Part shown: positions 15,932 through 25,482 of the stretch, piece by piece | How positions within the stretch are numbered: position 1 is the first letter of the stretch | Layout of the letters: every line of letters starts with the position of its first letter | Source: Subtercola lobariae | GTDB lineage: Bacteria; Actinomycetota; Actinomycetes; Actinomycetales; Microbacteriaceae | DNA: 64,000 nucleotides | Assembly (NCBI RefSeq): GCF_014640255.1 | Contig: NZ_BMGP01000002.1 | Coordinates: forward strand, 186,001 to 250,000 | Direction of reading: 5' to 3' | Made by a program: the position numbers and the translations under genes | The notes under the pieces: model-generated | Database searches by the model: none | The model's input: the letters and a program-made list of their open reading frames with translations, nothing else | What the model was told of the DNA's origin: nothing

Positions 15932-16876
15932 CTAGCTGTTCGGGTAGTACCGCACGAAGTAGTAGCTGCCCCAAACCGGGTCGTACTCAACCATGCGACC
16001 CCAGTCGGGCGCCGTGATGGCTTTCCCACCGCCAGCGTAGATCTCAGTGTGGCCGATCGGATAGATCATCACATCACCCGGTTGCGCCTCGGAGGCTGGG
16101 ATTCGAACCCCCAAGGCCGCCTGGTTACTGACTGTACGCGGAAGATTTACACCGAAATGTTTGAAGACCCACTGAACAAGTCCATCGCAACTGAAGCTTG
16201 TGTCTGGGGTATTGCCATTGCCATACGGCACTTTTCCGACGTACTGCATGGCGTAGTCAACGACGGCCTGCCCATCGTAGGGTGCTGTGGGGGCGTTATC
16301 GTCGACGGCCAGCGACGCGCCGCTCGACGCCGCCGATGTTACCGCCGTCACTTTCAAAGCTGCTGCCTGCGCTGCTGCAGTCGCTGCATCGGCCGCGGCC
16401 TTGGCCTGCGTGGCAGCCAATTCGTCTTTGGTGGGCGCCTGGTAGTTGTCGCGGCCCACCGTGGGCGCCGCGCCGGCCTCGACGGCCAGCGTCTGCTGGC
16501 CCGAGGTGATCGACTGAGTGGATGCGCTCGGGTCGAATGCCCCATTCGTCGAGAAAGCGTAGGCGGGCAGAGCCATGGTCGCCACCAGAGCAGCAGCGGC
16601 GGTCATCACGACCGTGCTGATGATTCCGCGTTTCGTGGGGCGACGCGAGCGCTTCGGCGCCGCGGCGGCGGCCGGCCGGGGAGCAGCGGTCTTCGCCACT
16701 GGATTGGGCTTCACCACGGCGACAGCGGTCGAAGTAGCGGCCTGTGGGCGGGCCGACGCGGCCTGTGCCTCGCGAAGCGAGCGCCGGGTGGGCTGCAATT
16801 CGGTACTGGGCTGAGCTGGGGTTTTCGGGTTGTGCTTCGACTCGGGTGAGCCTAGCGATTCGCTCGAAAAGGGCAA
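15932..16876 (-). CDS. NlpC/P60 family secreted or membrane-anchored endopeptidase
   Basis: The start is taken at TTG 16876, because GGAGGA lies seven bases upstream; a GTG at 16894 would place that site inside the gene. About 70 cytoplasmic residues rich in Pro, Ala, Arg and Lys precede a hydrophobic segment (STVVMTAAAALVATMALPAY). Then come a linker and an NlpC/P60 domain with SFSCDGLVQWVFKHFG (catalytic Cys), an IGHTEIYAGG stretch (His) and APDWGRMV. The long N-terminus suggests membrane anchoring rather than simple secretion. The gene is first of a two-gene operon with the M15-like gene. Its leader (16877-17090) contains the inverted repeat GGCCAG-AAA-CTGGCC at 16995-17009. Confidence 0.85.
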   Translation of the reverse strand: MPFSSESLGSPESKHNPKTPAQPSTELQPTRRSLREAQAASARPQAATSTAVAVVKPNPVAKTAAPRPAAAAAPKRSRRPTKRGIISTVVMTAAAALVATMALPAYAFSTNGAFDPSASTQSITSGQQTLAVEAGAAPTVGRDNYQAPTKDELAATQAKAAADAATAAAQAAALKVTAVTSAASSGASLAVDDNAPTAPYDGQAVVDYAMQYVGKVPYGNGNTPDTSFSCDGLVQWVFKHFGVNLPRTVSNQAALGVRIPASEAQPGDVMIYPIGHTEIYAGGGKAITAPDWGRMVEYDPVWGSYYFVRYYPNS

Positions 16877-17090
16877 AATGTATTCCTCCGGCACGTGTGC
16901 GGCAACGTGCGTGCCACCCCGCCTGACACTGCCGCGCTGGGTAAGAGCGCGAAAACGTCAGGCGAGTTCTTCGGTGTCTTGATCTGGGTCGTGTGGCCAG
17001 TTTCTGGCCGGTCGGACTTGTTCGAGGATACGGGAGGCATCGTCATTTGTCACCCTGAAACGGCCCTTTGCAACAAATTGGTAACGAACG

Positions 17091-17120
17091 AAAAAACCTG
17101 CCCCCCGAATGGGTGACAGG
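17091..17120 (-). terminator. Rho-independent terminator of ideR
   Basis: On the minus strand CCTGTCACCC-ATTC-GGGGGGCAGG (one mismatch) is followed by six T, 25 bp after the ideR stop codon. Confidence 0.7.
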
Positions 17121-17144
17121 TTTCGACGGCGGTCAGATCGTTGG

Positions 17145-17837
17145 TCAGATTCCTACGAAAATGTGGCTCGCGACCTCGTTCGGCAGCTCGAGCCCTTGAG
17201 TGAATCCTTCGACCTCGACGAGCACATACGAGCCCGCCGCCGAGAAGGCCGCGCTGTTGCCGGGAACCACTCCCGACTGTTTCAACTGCAGCAGCAACTC
17301 CGGGTCGACCTGAGCAGGTTCGCCGAGCCGCTTGATGACTTTGGTCTGCGGGCCCACGGCCCCGTGCACGAGCGTCACGATGTTCACGACACCACGAGTG
17401 AACGGAATGGCCTCGACGTCTCCGAGTTCTTCGAGCCCGGGAATCGGGTTGCCGTAGGGCGACTCGGTGGGGTGATCGAGCATCAGCAGAATGCGGCGCT
17501 CGACCTGCTCACTCATTACATGCTCCCAGCGGCATGCTTCTTCGTGCACGAACTCCCAGTCGAGCCCGATCACGTCGCTGAGCAGGCGTTCGGCCAACCG
17601 GTGCTTACGCATCACGTGGATGGCCTTGCGCCGGCCTTGCACGGTCAGTTCGAGGTGCCGATCGGGAGAAACGACCACGAGCCCGTCTCGTTCCATGCGC
17701 CCGACGGTCTGCGACACGGTCGGCCCCGAGTGCCCCAAACGCTCTGAAATGCGGGCGCGCAGGGGGGTGATGTTCTCCTCTTCGAGTTCGAGAATCGTTC
17801 GGAGGTACATCTCGGTGGTGTCGATCAAATCCGCCAA
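17145..17837 (-). CDS. ideR: Iron-dependent repressor IdeR/DtxR
   Basis: The start is placed at TTG 17837 (GGGAG upstream), giving 230 residues, the length of mycobacterial IdeR. A longer open frame extends upstream but does not resemble the family. The N-terminal winged helix DTTEMYLRTILELEEEN ... SGPTVSQTVGRMERDGL is nearly identical to IdeR. Metal ligands are visible: Met10, His79, Glu83, His98, Cys102, Glu105 and His106 (HEEACRWEH). A dimer domain and an SH3-like C-terminal domain follow. With Fe2+ bound, the dimer pairs occupy TWAGGTWAGSCTWACCTWA boxes and control iron uptake and storage. A close match to that box occurs in this window at 53787. It is divergent from serC. Confidence 0.93.
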   Translation of the reverse strand: MADLIDTTEMYLRTILELEEENITPLRARISERLGHSGPTVSQTVGRMERDGLVVVSPDRHLELTVQGRRKAIHVMRKHRLAERLLSDVIGLDWEFVHEEACRWEHVMSEQVERRILLMLDHPTESPYGNPIPGLEELGDVEAIPFTRGVVNIVTLVHGAVGPQTKVIKRLGEPAQVDPELLLQLKQSGVVPGNSAAFSAAGSYVLVEVEGFTQGLELPNEVASHIFVGI

Positions 17838-17868
17838 CGGGCCGCTCCCTGCTTTATTGCGCACGTAG

Positions 17869-19041
<1,173 letters not shown>

Positions 19042-19070
19042 CGCCTCGCCCGCGTCCGCGTCCGCTTTGC

Positions 19071-19109
19071 GAAAAAGCACCTTCTGAGAGCTCAGGAGGT
19101 GCTTTTTCG
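19071..19109. terminator. Bidirectional terminator after serC
   Basis: AAAAAGCACCT (19072-19082) and AGGTGCTTTTT (19097-19107) are perfect complements with an inner CTGAG/CTCAG. Poly-A before and poly-T after make it work on both strands, here between convergent serC and the DUF3027 gene. Confidence 0.85.
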
Positions 19110-19124
19110 TCAAATGGGCGGCAC

Positions 19125-19172
19125 GGATGCCCGGGGTCAGGATGCCCGGGGGGTCAGGATGCCCGGGGGTCA
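19125..19172. repeat. Three tandem copies of GGATGCCCGGGGTCA-type unit
   Basis: Units of 15-17 bp at 19125-19139, 19140-19156 and 19157-19172; the last overlaps the stop codon of the DUF3027 gene. The same sequence, inverted (TGACCCCGGGCATCC), recurs at 36172 and 57271. Confidence 0.75.
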
Positions 19173-20333
19173 GTAGGTACGGTCGATCTCCGGGCCGTGC
19201 GGGTCTTCGTCTGAACCGTCTTCGGTGGCGAGGGCCTCTTCGGTGAGTTCGATGGCGTCGTCGATGTCGTCGATCAGGCGGAGGTGGTCGAGCTCGCCGG
19301 CGTCGAGGCCGTCGATGTCGAGCCCCTCTTCGGCGATGGTGTCGATGTCGATTCCGTCGCGGTCACGGCGGAGCGCGCGTGCGGCGACCTCTTCGGCGTC
19401 GAGCTCGTCGTCATCGCTGTCATCGTCATCGTCGTCTGAATCGTCGTCGTCGTCGTCGTCTGAATCGTCGTCGTCGTCATCGTCATCATCATCGTCAGCG
19501 CTTGAGTCTGCGGAGTCGTAATCCTCGTCTTCGGAGTCATCACCGCCGGCGCGGCCATCCGCCTCGTCAGCCGAGTCATCGTCGTCGTCGGCGAACTCGT
19601 TCTCCGAGTCGTCGATGAGTGACTCGGGAGTCACGCGGTCGGCCCACGGCACCCACGCCGGCGAAAGAATCGCGCCTTCGCCCGGCAGCAGTTCGACCTC
19701 GAGCACGGTCGGCGCGGCGTCGTCGGCGGTTCGGGCGACGGTCGCGGCCCAGTGCCAATCGGGGTAGCCCGAGAGTGTCGACGCGAAGTGCAGGCTCAGC
19801 ACATGCTCGCCCTCGACGACGTGCCCGATCAGCTCGCCGATCGACGTCGCGGGGGTGATCTCGGCGAGCGCAGCGCGAGCCTGATCGACGGCCGCAAGCA
19901 GTACAGGGTCTGCCTCATACACGATCTCGGCAATAGACCCGTCGGCTTCGACGACTTCTGTTAGCTCAACCTCAGCGTCGCCAGCAACTTCACCATCGTC
20001 GGCTACGTCCGCGTCGCCAGGCACGTTCGTTTCATCAGCCACATCGGCGCCATCAACCATGTCAGCGCCATCGGCCACATCCGCGTCGTCAGCCACGTAG
20101 GCGTCGGCCACATCCGCGTCGCCAGGCACATCGATGTCGGCCACGACGTCGATGTCGGCCGCGGGGGCCGAGTCGGGTTCGCCTGCCACCTCGACCGCGT
20201 CGACGTCGTCGGTCACTGCCTCGACGGCGATGATCTCGGCGACCAGGTGCGCCGCGACGACGTGATTCGCGACCGAGTGCTCGGCGGGCGCGGCTGAATC
20301 AGCGGGCCGTTCGCCCGTGTTCTCGTCTGACAA
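19170..20333 (-). CDS. DUF3027 family acidic protein
   Basis: A 387-residue protein whose core LSLHFASTLSGYPDWHWAAT ... TVLEVELLPGEGAILSPAWVPWADRV is the actinobacterial DUF3027 signature (PF11228); function unknown. The core is flanked by extreme low complexity: an N-terminal run of imperfect ADVADDADVADG repeats and a central poly-Asp/Ser-Asp tract of more than 40 residues, giving a very acidic, probably disordered protein. It follows the cold-shock gene by 3 bp on the same strand, an arrangement I recall from related genomes, and may share its regulation. Confidence 0.8.
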   Translation of the reverse strand: MSDENTGERPADSAAPAEHSVANHVVAAHLVAEIIAVEAVTDDVDAVEVAGEPDSAPAADIDVVADIDVPGDADVADAYVADDADVADGADMVDGADVADETNVPGDADVADDGEVAGDAEVELTEVVEADGSIAEIVYEADPVLLAAVDQARAALAEITPATSIGELIGHVVEGEHVLSLHFASTLSGYPDWHWAATVARTADDAAPTVLEVELLPGEGAILSPAWVPWADRVTPESLIDDSENEFADDDDDSADEADGRAGGDDSEDEDYDSADSSADDDDDDDDDDDSDDDDDDDSDDDDDDSDDDELDAEEVAARALRRDRDGIDIDTIAEEGLDIDGLDAGELDHLRLIDDIDDAIELTEEALATEDGSDEDPHGPEIDRTY

Positions 20334-20336
20334 CGG

Positions 20337-20717
20337 CTACGCATCCAGTTCGTCGGCGACCTTGCGCAGCAGCGCAGCGATCTTGCGGCTGTGACTCGCT
20401 TCGGGGTACCGACCGCGTTTGAGGTTCGTGCCGATGCCATCGAGCACCTTCACCAGGTCTTCGATGATGACAGCCATGTCGTCGGCCGGCTTGCGGCTCA
20501 ACTTGACCATGCTGGGCGGCGCTTCGAGCACCCGAACAGACAACGCCTGAACGCCACGCTTGCCGTCGGCGATGCCGAACTCGAGCTTGGTTCCCGCCTT
20601 GACCGTGGCCCCGGCGGGCAGGGCAGACGCGTGCAGAAAGACCTCCTGGCCGTCATCAGAACTGATGAAGCCGAAGCCTTTCTCGTCGTCGTAAAACTTG
20701 ACCTTGCCGGTAGGCAT
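20337..20717 (-). CDS. Cold-shock domain protein with C-terminal extension
   Basis: The first 65 residues form a cold-shock domain: TGKVKFYDDEKGFGFI (RNP1-like), EVFLHASALP (RNP2-like), and KLEFGIADGKRGVQAL. A helical extension of about 60 residues (VIIEDLVKVLDGIGTNLKRG and onward) distinguishes it from the short CspA type encoded at 30360. The product probably binds single-stranded nucleic acid. It forms an operon with the DUF3027 gene. Confidence 0.9.
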   Translation of the reverse strand: MPTGKVKFYDDEKGFGFISSDDGQEVFLHASALPAGATVKAGTKLEFGIADGKRGVQALSVRVLEAPPSMVKLSRKPADDMAVIIEDLVKVLDGIGTNLKRGRYPEASHSRKIAALLRKVADELDA

Positions 20718-20808
20718 TTGTGAATCTCCTCAAGTGTTTTGCCGAAAAAGAGCGCTTCGGCCACAGGTAAGCCTATTCGCTCCCCGCCGTGCCCGTATTG
20801 TTAGAGGG

Positions 20809-21069
20809 GTGACCAACACTAATAAACCGGTGATTCATCGGGCCGAGCGTTCGCTCACCTTCATGATCGCGGCTGTTATCGGCCTGTCTGTCTTGTGCAT
20901 GATCGTCGGGTTCGTCTCGCAGATTGCGAAGATCACTCTGCCGACCGCCGTCTACGACTTCGTCATCGTGCTTCCGCTCATCGGTCTGCCCATCGGCATA
21001 CTGCTTATTGCGGCCCTCGTCATCACCTATGCAACCAGACGCTCCCGCGAGGCGCGTAGCGTCAGATGA
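20809..21069 (+). CDS. Small two-helix membrane protein
   Basis: The GTG at 20809, after AGAGGG, gives 86 residues with two hydrophobic segments (about 18-40 and 50-75) and a basic tail TRRSREARSVR. No family was recognised. Its TGA overlaps the ATG of the helicase-associated gene (ATGA), implying translational coupling. Confidence 0.7.
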   Translation: MTNTNKPVIHRAERSLTFMIAAVIGLSVLCMIVGFVSQIAKITLPTAVYDFVIVLPLIGLPIGILLIAALVITYATRRSREARSVR

Positions 21070-22874
21070 GCGACACGCTCGCTCTGGCCAGTCGGCTGCA
21101 GGCCGAGAGCGACGACGCCCTCATCGAACTTCTGACCTCCCGCCACCTGGCCAAACGAGACCTGCGCGACTTCTTCGACCTGGCAGATGCACTGCTTTCG
21201 CCAGAATCGGTTTCTGAAGCTCTCTCGCACCTCAATCGGCCGACCTTGGCCGCTCTCGTCAGCGGCCAGCAGAGCATCGCCGGCGCATCCGCTTACCTGC
21301 TCGCGGCCTACGCCTCGATGTTGCTGTTCGAAGCCGACGGCGTTCTGAAGCCGTACGACAGCGTGCTCGCGGTGGTTCACTCGTGGCCCGCGCACGGTCT
21401 GCCGAGCGTCGACGACTTGGTGCTCGTGCCCGCTCCCGAGGTACCCACGCACAGCAGCAGCGATCTGCAGGCCCAGGTCGACCTGCGTGCGGGTGAACGC
21501 GCCTTCGAAACGACGGTGGCCGTCACCGAACTCATCATCGCCGTGCTGCAAGCGCCCGCTCGCGAGCTGGCCAAAGGCGGCCTCGCGGTGCCCGACTCGA
21601 AGCGGCTCGCAGTGGCTACCGGCCTCGACGCTTCGCAGATGAACGCCATCATTCGAGTGGCCCAGGCCGCGGGTCTGACGTTTCGAGACGGCGCCACCTG
21701 GTTCGCCGCCGAGTCTGCCCGCGACTTCGTGTTACTGCCGCTCGGCGAGCGCTGGGGTGTGCTCGCTGCTGCGTGGCTCGGCGCTCTGCCTGAGCAGATC
21801 GTCAGTGTGCTGCAGACCCGGGTCGATGCCGTCTGGGGCGAAAATCTCACCGATTACCTCGCCTGGCTCTACCCGGCCGGCGGCCCCGAGCTGACGGCGC
21901 AGATCACCGAACTCACCCTCGACGCCGAGCGACTCGGCGTAGCAAACTCTGGCCGCGCGAGCTCGGCCGGAACGGAGCTGCTCTGCGACAGTCGCGACGC
22001 CGCTGTCGCGCTAGTCTCAGCTCAGCTTCCGCCCGAAGTCAGCACCGTCTACGTTCAGCACGACCTCACCGTGGTCGCTGCGGGGCCGCTGCGCCCCGAC
22101 CTCGACGCCACGCTTCGAGCCATTGCGCAGATCGAGAGCCACTCCATTGCGTCGTCGTATCGCATCTCTGCGGGTTCGATAGCCAAGGCGCTTGCGGCGG
22201 GGTACACGGCCACGAGCATCCGCTCATTTCTCGAAAGCATTTCAAGCACCGGAATACCGCAACCTCTCGAATACCTCATTGCCGAGTCGAGCGCGCGGTA
22301 CGGGCTGTTGCGCGCTGGCAGCGTCGAAGCAGAAGCCGGTGAGCTGGCAAGCAGTTACGTGCGCTCAGACGACCGCGAGTTGCTGCACACCATTGCGGTC
22401 GACCAGAATCTCGGCTCGCTCGGGCTCGTTTTCGTGAACGGCAATCGGCTGGTCAGCCGGTTCGGCCTCGACACGGTGTACTGGATGCTCGTCGACGCCC
22501 GGTACCCCGTCATCGCTGAAAGTGGCAGCGGCACCCCGAAAACCCTCACCCGCGCGCAGCCGAGCCCACCGCATGTCGTTTCGACGACCCGGCCGGTGGA
22601 TGAGCTCGTGAACCGGCTGCGCGGCAGCGGAGTTCAGGGCGGCGCCGATACCGCCGAGGCGTGGCTGGTGCGGCAGCTCGACCTCGCGGTGAAGAACAAG
22701 TCGGCCGTCTTGGTGACGGTGAAGCTGCCGAACGGCACCGAAGTCGCGTTTCCGATGGTGCCGACGAGCATTGCCAGCGGGCGCATGCGTGGCACTGACC
22801 AGAAGGCGGGGGTCGAGCGCACGCTGCCGCTGGCCAGCATCACTCAGGTCGCCGCGGTGAACCCTGTTTCATAA
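21066..22874 (+). CDS. Helicase-associated domain protein (XPB partner)
   Basis: A 602-residue protein of the actinobacterial helicase-associated family (PF13625, 'helicase conserved C-terminal domain 3'). The opening LASRLQAESDDALIELL, then LRDFFDLADALLSPESV and the late VYVQHDLTVVAAGPLRPDLD segment fit that family. It has no Walker motifs of its own. It precedes the XPB-type helicase gene, as in many actinobacteria, so the two probably act together in DNA repair or transcription-linked processes; the precise role is unknown. Confidence 0.8.
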   Translation: MSDTLALASRLQAESDDALIELLTSRHLAKRDLRDFFDLADALLSPESVSEALSHLNRPTLAALVSGQQSIAGASAYLLAAYASMLLFEADGVLKPYDSVLAVVHSWPAHGLPSVDDLVLVPAPEVPTHSSSDLQAQVDLRAGERAFETTVAVTELIIAVLQAPARELAKGGLAVPDSKRLAVATGLDASQMNAIIRVAQAAGLTFRDGATWFAAESARDFVLLPLGERWGVLAAAWLGALPEQIVSVLQTRVDAVWGENLTDYLAWLYPAGGPELTAQITELTLDAERLGVANSGRASSAGTELLCDSRDAAVALVSAQLPPEVSTVYVQHDLTVVAAGPLRPDLDATLRAIAQIESHSIASSYRISAGSIAKALAAGYTATSIRSFLESISSTGIPQPLEYLIAESSARYGLLRAGSVEAEAGELASSYVRSDDRELLHTIAVDQNLGSLGLVFVNGNRLVSRFGLDTVYWMLVDARYPVIAESGSGTPKTLTRAQPSPPHVVSTTRPVDELVNRLRGSGVQGGADTAEAWLVRQLDLAVKNKSAVLVTVKLPNGTEVAFPMVPTSIASGRMRGTDQKAGVERTLPLASITQVAAVNPVS

Positions 22875-22927
22875 GTCGCTGCTGTGTCGTGAGTCGCTGC
22901 CGTGTCGTGAGTCGCTGCTGTGTCGTG
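22874..22927 (+). repeat. Three tandem 18-bp repeats between helicase-associated gene and XPB
   Basis: AGTCGCTGCTGTGTCGTG occurs three times head to tail, with one T/C difference in the middle unit. The first copy begins on the last base of the upstream stop codon. Confidence 0.85.
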
Positions 22928-23060
22928 GCCGGCATGACGTGCGTCTGCGGAGCCACCCCGACGCGGCCCGCCACGGCACCGGCCCGACACGCGGCCACCC
23001 GCGCCCCACTCGTGGCCAGACCCGCCGAGCACACACGATCGCCCGGTAAACTCGATACTT

Positions 23061-24701
23061 ATGCCCGATGGCCCCCTGATCGTTCAAAGCGACCGCACCG
23101 TTCTGCTCGAAGTGGCGCACCCTGACGCCGACAACGCCCGGCACGAACTCGCCGTGTTCGCTGAACTCGAGCGCGCACCTGAACATATCCACACCTACCG
23201 CATCACGCGGCTGGGGCTGTGGAACGCAAGGGCCGCCGGCCACACCTCAGACGAGATTCTGGGCACGCTCGAGCGCTACTCGAAGTTCGCGATTCCGCAG
23301 TCGGTCACCATCGACATCGCCGAAACCGTCGCGCGGTACGGCCGACTGGTGATCGAACGCCAGCCCGACGGTGTGCTGACCTTACGTGCAACCGACACCG
23401 CCGTTCTCGCCGAGATCGTCAAGGGCAAGCGCATCGCTCCCCTGCTGCCCTCACGAATCGACGCCGAGACCTACGTCATCGAGCCCTGGGCGCGCGGTCA
23501 GCTCAAGCAAGAGCTCGTCAAGCTCGGCTGGCCGGCAGAAGACCACGCCGGCTACACGCCCGGTACGCCGCACGAGATCTCGCTGTTCGAAGACGGCTGG
23601 GCGCTGCGCGACTACCAGCAGAAGGCCATCGACAACTTCTTCGAGCGCGGTTCGGGCGTGGTCGTGCTGCCTTGTGGCGCCGGCAAGACCCTCGTGGGCG
23701 CGGGAGCCATGGCCACAGCCAAGACGAACACGCTCATTCTCGTCACGAACACTGTCTCGGCGCGTCAGTGGCGCAGCGAACTGCTGAAGCGCACCTCGCT
23801 CACCGAAGAAGAGATCGGCGAATACTCCGGTCAGGTCAAAGAGGTGCGGCCGGTCACCATCGCCACCTACCAGATTCTGACGGCCAAGCGAAAAGGCGCC
23901 TACGCACACCTCGAGTTGCTGGATGCTCTCGACTGGGGCCTCGTGGTCTACGACGAGGTTCACCTGCTGCCCGCCCCCGTGTTCAAGCTGACCGCCGAAT
24001 TGCAGGCCCGTCGCCGCCTTGGCTTGACCGCCACCCTCGTTCGCGAAGACGGTCGCGAAGGAGACGTGTTCAGCCTGATCGGCCCGAAACGATTCGACGC
24101 CCCGTGGAAAGAGATCGAGGCGCAAGGCTTCATCTCTCCCGCCGAATGCTACGAGGTGCGCATCGACCTGCCGCAGAGCGACCGCCTCGTCTACGCCGCA
24201 GCCTCTGACGACGAACGGTACCGTTTGGCTGCCACCGCGCCGGCGAAACTCGAGGTCGTGAAAGAACTCATCGCCAAGCACGCGGGCGAGCGCATCCTCG
24301 TCATCGGGCAATACCTCGACCAGTTGGATGCCCTGGCCGACGAATTGGGCGTGCCCGAGCTCACCGGCTCGACTCCCATCGCCGAACGTGAGCGCCTCTA
24401 CCAGGCATTCAGAGACGGCGACGAACCCATTCTCGTGGTGAGCAAGGTCGCGAACTTCTCGGTAGACCTGCCCGAGGCCACGGTAGCGATTCAGGTATCG
24501 GGCTCGTTCGGTTCACGCCAAGAAGAAGCACAGCGGCTCGGCCGGCTGCTCAGGCCGAAAGAGTCGGGGCTGTCAGCCAATTTCTACACCCTTGTCGCCC
24601 GCGACACGGTCGACCAAGACTTCGCGCAGAATCGCCAGCGCTTTCTGGCCGAGCAGGGGTACAGCTACACCATTCTCGACGCACAGGCACTCGCCGCCTG
24701 A
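23061..24701 (+). CDS. XPB-type DEAH helicase
   Basis: A 546-residue superfamily 2 helicase of the bacterial XPB group. After a DNA-recognition N-terminal part come WALRDYQQKAIDNF, Walker A PCGAGKT at 204-210, DEVH at 298-301, LGLTATLVREDGREGDVF containing the XPB-specific RED motif, and the second RecA domain ending in RQEEAQRLGRLLRPK (motif VI). Mycobacterial homologues are 3'-5' DNA helicases linked to repair. It follows the helicase-associated gene by 186 bp, a gap containing the 18-bp repeats. Confidence 0.92.
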   Translation: MPDGPLIVQSDRTVLLEVAHPDADNARHELAVFAELERAPEHIHTYRITRLGLWNARAAGHTSDEILGTLERYSKFAIPQSVTIDIAETVARYGRLVIERQPDGVLTLRATDTAVLAEIVKGKRIAPLLPSRIDAETYVIEPWARGQLKQELVKLGWPAEDHAGYTPGTPHEISLFEDGWALRDYQQKAIDNFFERGSGVVVLPCGAGKTLVGAGAMATAKTNTLILVTNTVSARQWRSELLKRTSLTEEEIGEYSGQVKEVRPVTIATYQILTAKRKGAYAHLELLDALDWGLVVYDEVHLLPAPVFKLTAELQARRRLGLTATLVREDGREGDVFSLIGPKRFDAPWKEIEAQGFISPAECYEVRIDLPQSDRLVYAAASDDERYRLAATAPAKLEVVKELIAKHAGERILVIGQYLDQLDALADELGVPELTGSTPIAERERLYQAFRDGDEPILVVSKVANFSVDLPEATVAIQVSGSFGSRQEEAQRLGRLLRPKESGLSANFYTLVARDTVDQDFAQNRQRFLAEQGYSYTILDAQALAA

Positions 24702-24763
24702 CGTTCGCGTGGCCTTGACCGCGCTCCCAGCGTGCATTCAGCCAACCCGCAGATAATAGTGGC

Positions 24764-25453
24764 ATGACCGGACCTCGCATTCTCATCGTCGACGACGAAC
24801 CCAACATCCGCGATCTGCTCACCACCAGCCTCCGTTTCGCCGGCTTCGCCGTGCGCGCCGTGAGCAATGGCGCCCAGACCATCTCTGCCGTGCTCGAAGA
24901 AGAGCCCGACCTCATCATTCTCGACGTGATGCTGCCCGACATGAACGGCTTCGGCGTCACCAAGCGTCTTCGAGCTGCCGGTTACACCGCGCCCATCCTC
25001 TTTCTCACGGCGAAAGACGACACCGAAGACAAGATCACCGGCCTCACGGTGGGCGGCGACGACTACGTCACGAAGCCGTTCAGCCTCGACGAAATCGTGG
25101 CGCGCATCAAGGCGATTCTCCGTCGCACCATGCAGGCCGACGAAGACGCGATCATCCGCGCCGGCGAGCTCACCATGGATCAAGACACGCACGAAGTCTT
25201 CGTCGCCGACACCGCCATCGAGCTCAGCCCCACCGAGTTCAAGCTGCTGCGCTACCTCATGCTGAACCCGAACCGCGTGCTCTCGAAGGCCCAGATTCTC
25301 GACCACGTGTGGGAGTACGACTTCAACGGCGACGCCGGCATCGTGGAGTCGTACATCTCGTACCTGCGCCGCAAGCTCGACCAGTACAGCGAAGAGTCGC
25401 TCATTCAGACCAAGCGCGGCTTCGGCTACATGCTGAAGGTCAGCAAAGCGTAA
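24764..25453 (+). CDS. OmpR/PhoP-family response regulator
   Basis: A 229-residue protein. The receiver domain has the acidic pair in LIVDDEPNIRD, phospho-acceptor Asp54 (LIILDVMLPDMNG), Thr in FLTAKD and Lys in YVTKPFSL. A winged-helix DNA-binding domain follows (LSPTEFKLLRYLMLNPNRVL; KRGFGYML). It is 29 bp ahead of its histidine kinase and very probably its partner. The overall look is of the TcrA/PhoP subgroup of actinobacterial regulators; the signal is not known. Confidence 0.9.
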   Translation: MTGPRILIVDDEPNIRDLLTTSLRFAGFAVRAVSNGAQTISAVLEEEPDLIILDVMLPDMNGFGVTKRLRAAGYTAPILFLTAKDDTEDKITGLTVGGDDYVTKPFSLDEIVARIKAILRRTMQADEDAIIRAGELTMDQDTHEVFVADTAIELSPTEFKLLRYLMLNPNRVLSKAQILDHVWEYDFNGDAGIVESYISYLRRKLDQYSEESLIQTKRGFGYMLKVSKA

Positions 25454-25482
25454 GGCGGTACCGCGTACTCTGGTAACCACTC

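Noticed and set aside
14555-16849. A 764-codon open frame on the plus strand opposite the two secreted-protein genes
   Set aside because: It is antisense to genes with clear signal peptides and an NlpC/P60 domain; its composition (Arg/His/Gly-rich, no domain) is the usual shadow in high-GC DNA.
16877-17090. Possible c-di-AMP (ydaO-type) riboswitch, expected before some actinobacterial cell-wall hydrolase genes
   Set aside because: The leader contains only the GGCCAG/CTGGCC hairpin; the conserved riboswitch core could not be found here or before 12742.
19400-19520. Dense short repeats resembling a CRISPR array or microsatellite
   Set aside because: They encode the Asp/Ser tract of the DUF3027 protein in frame; there are no spacers and no regular repeat length.
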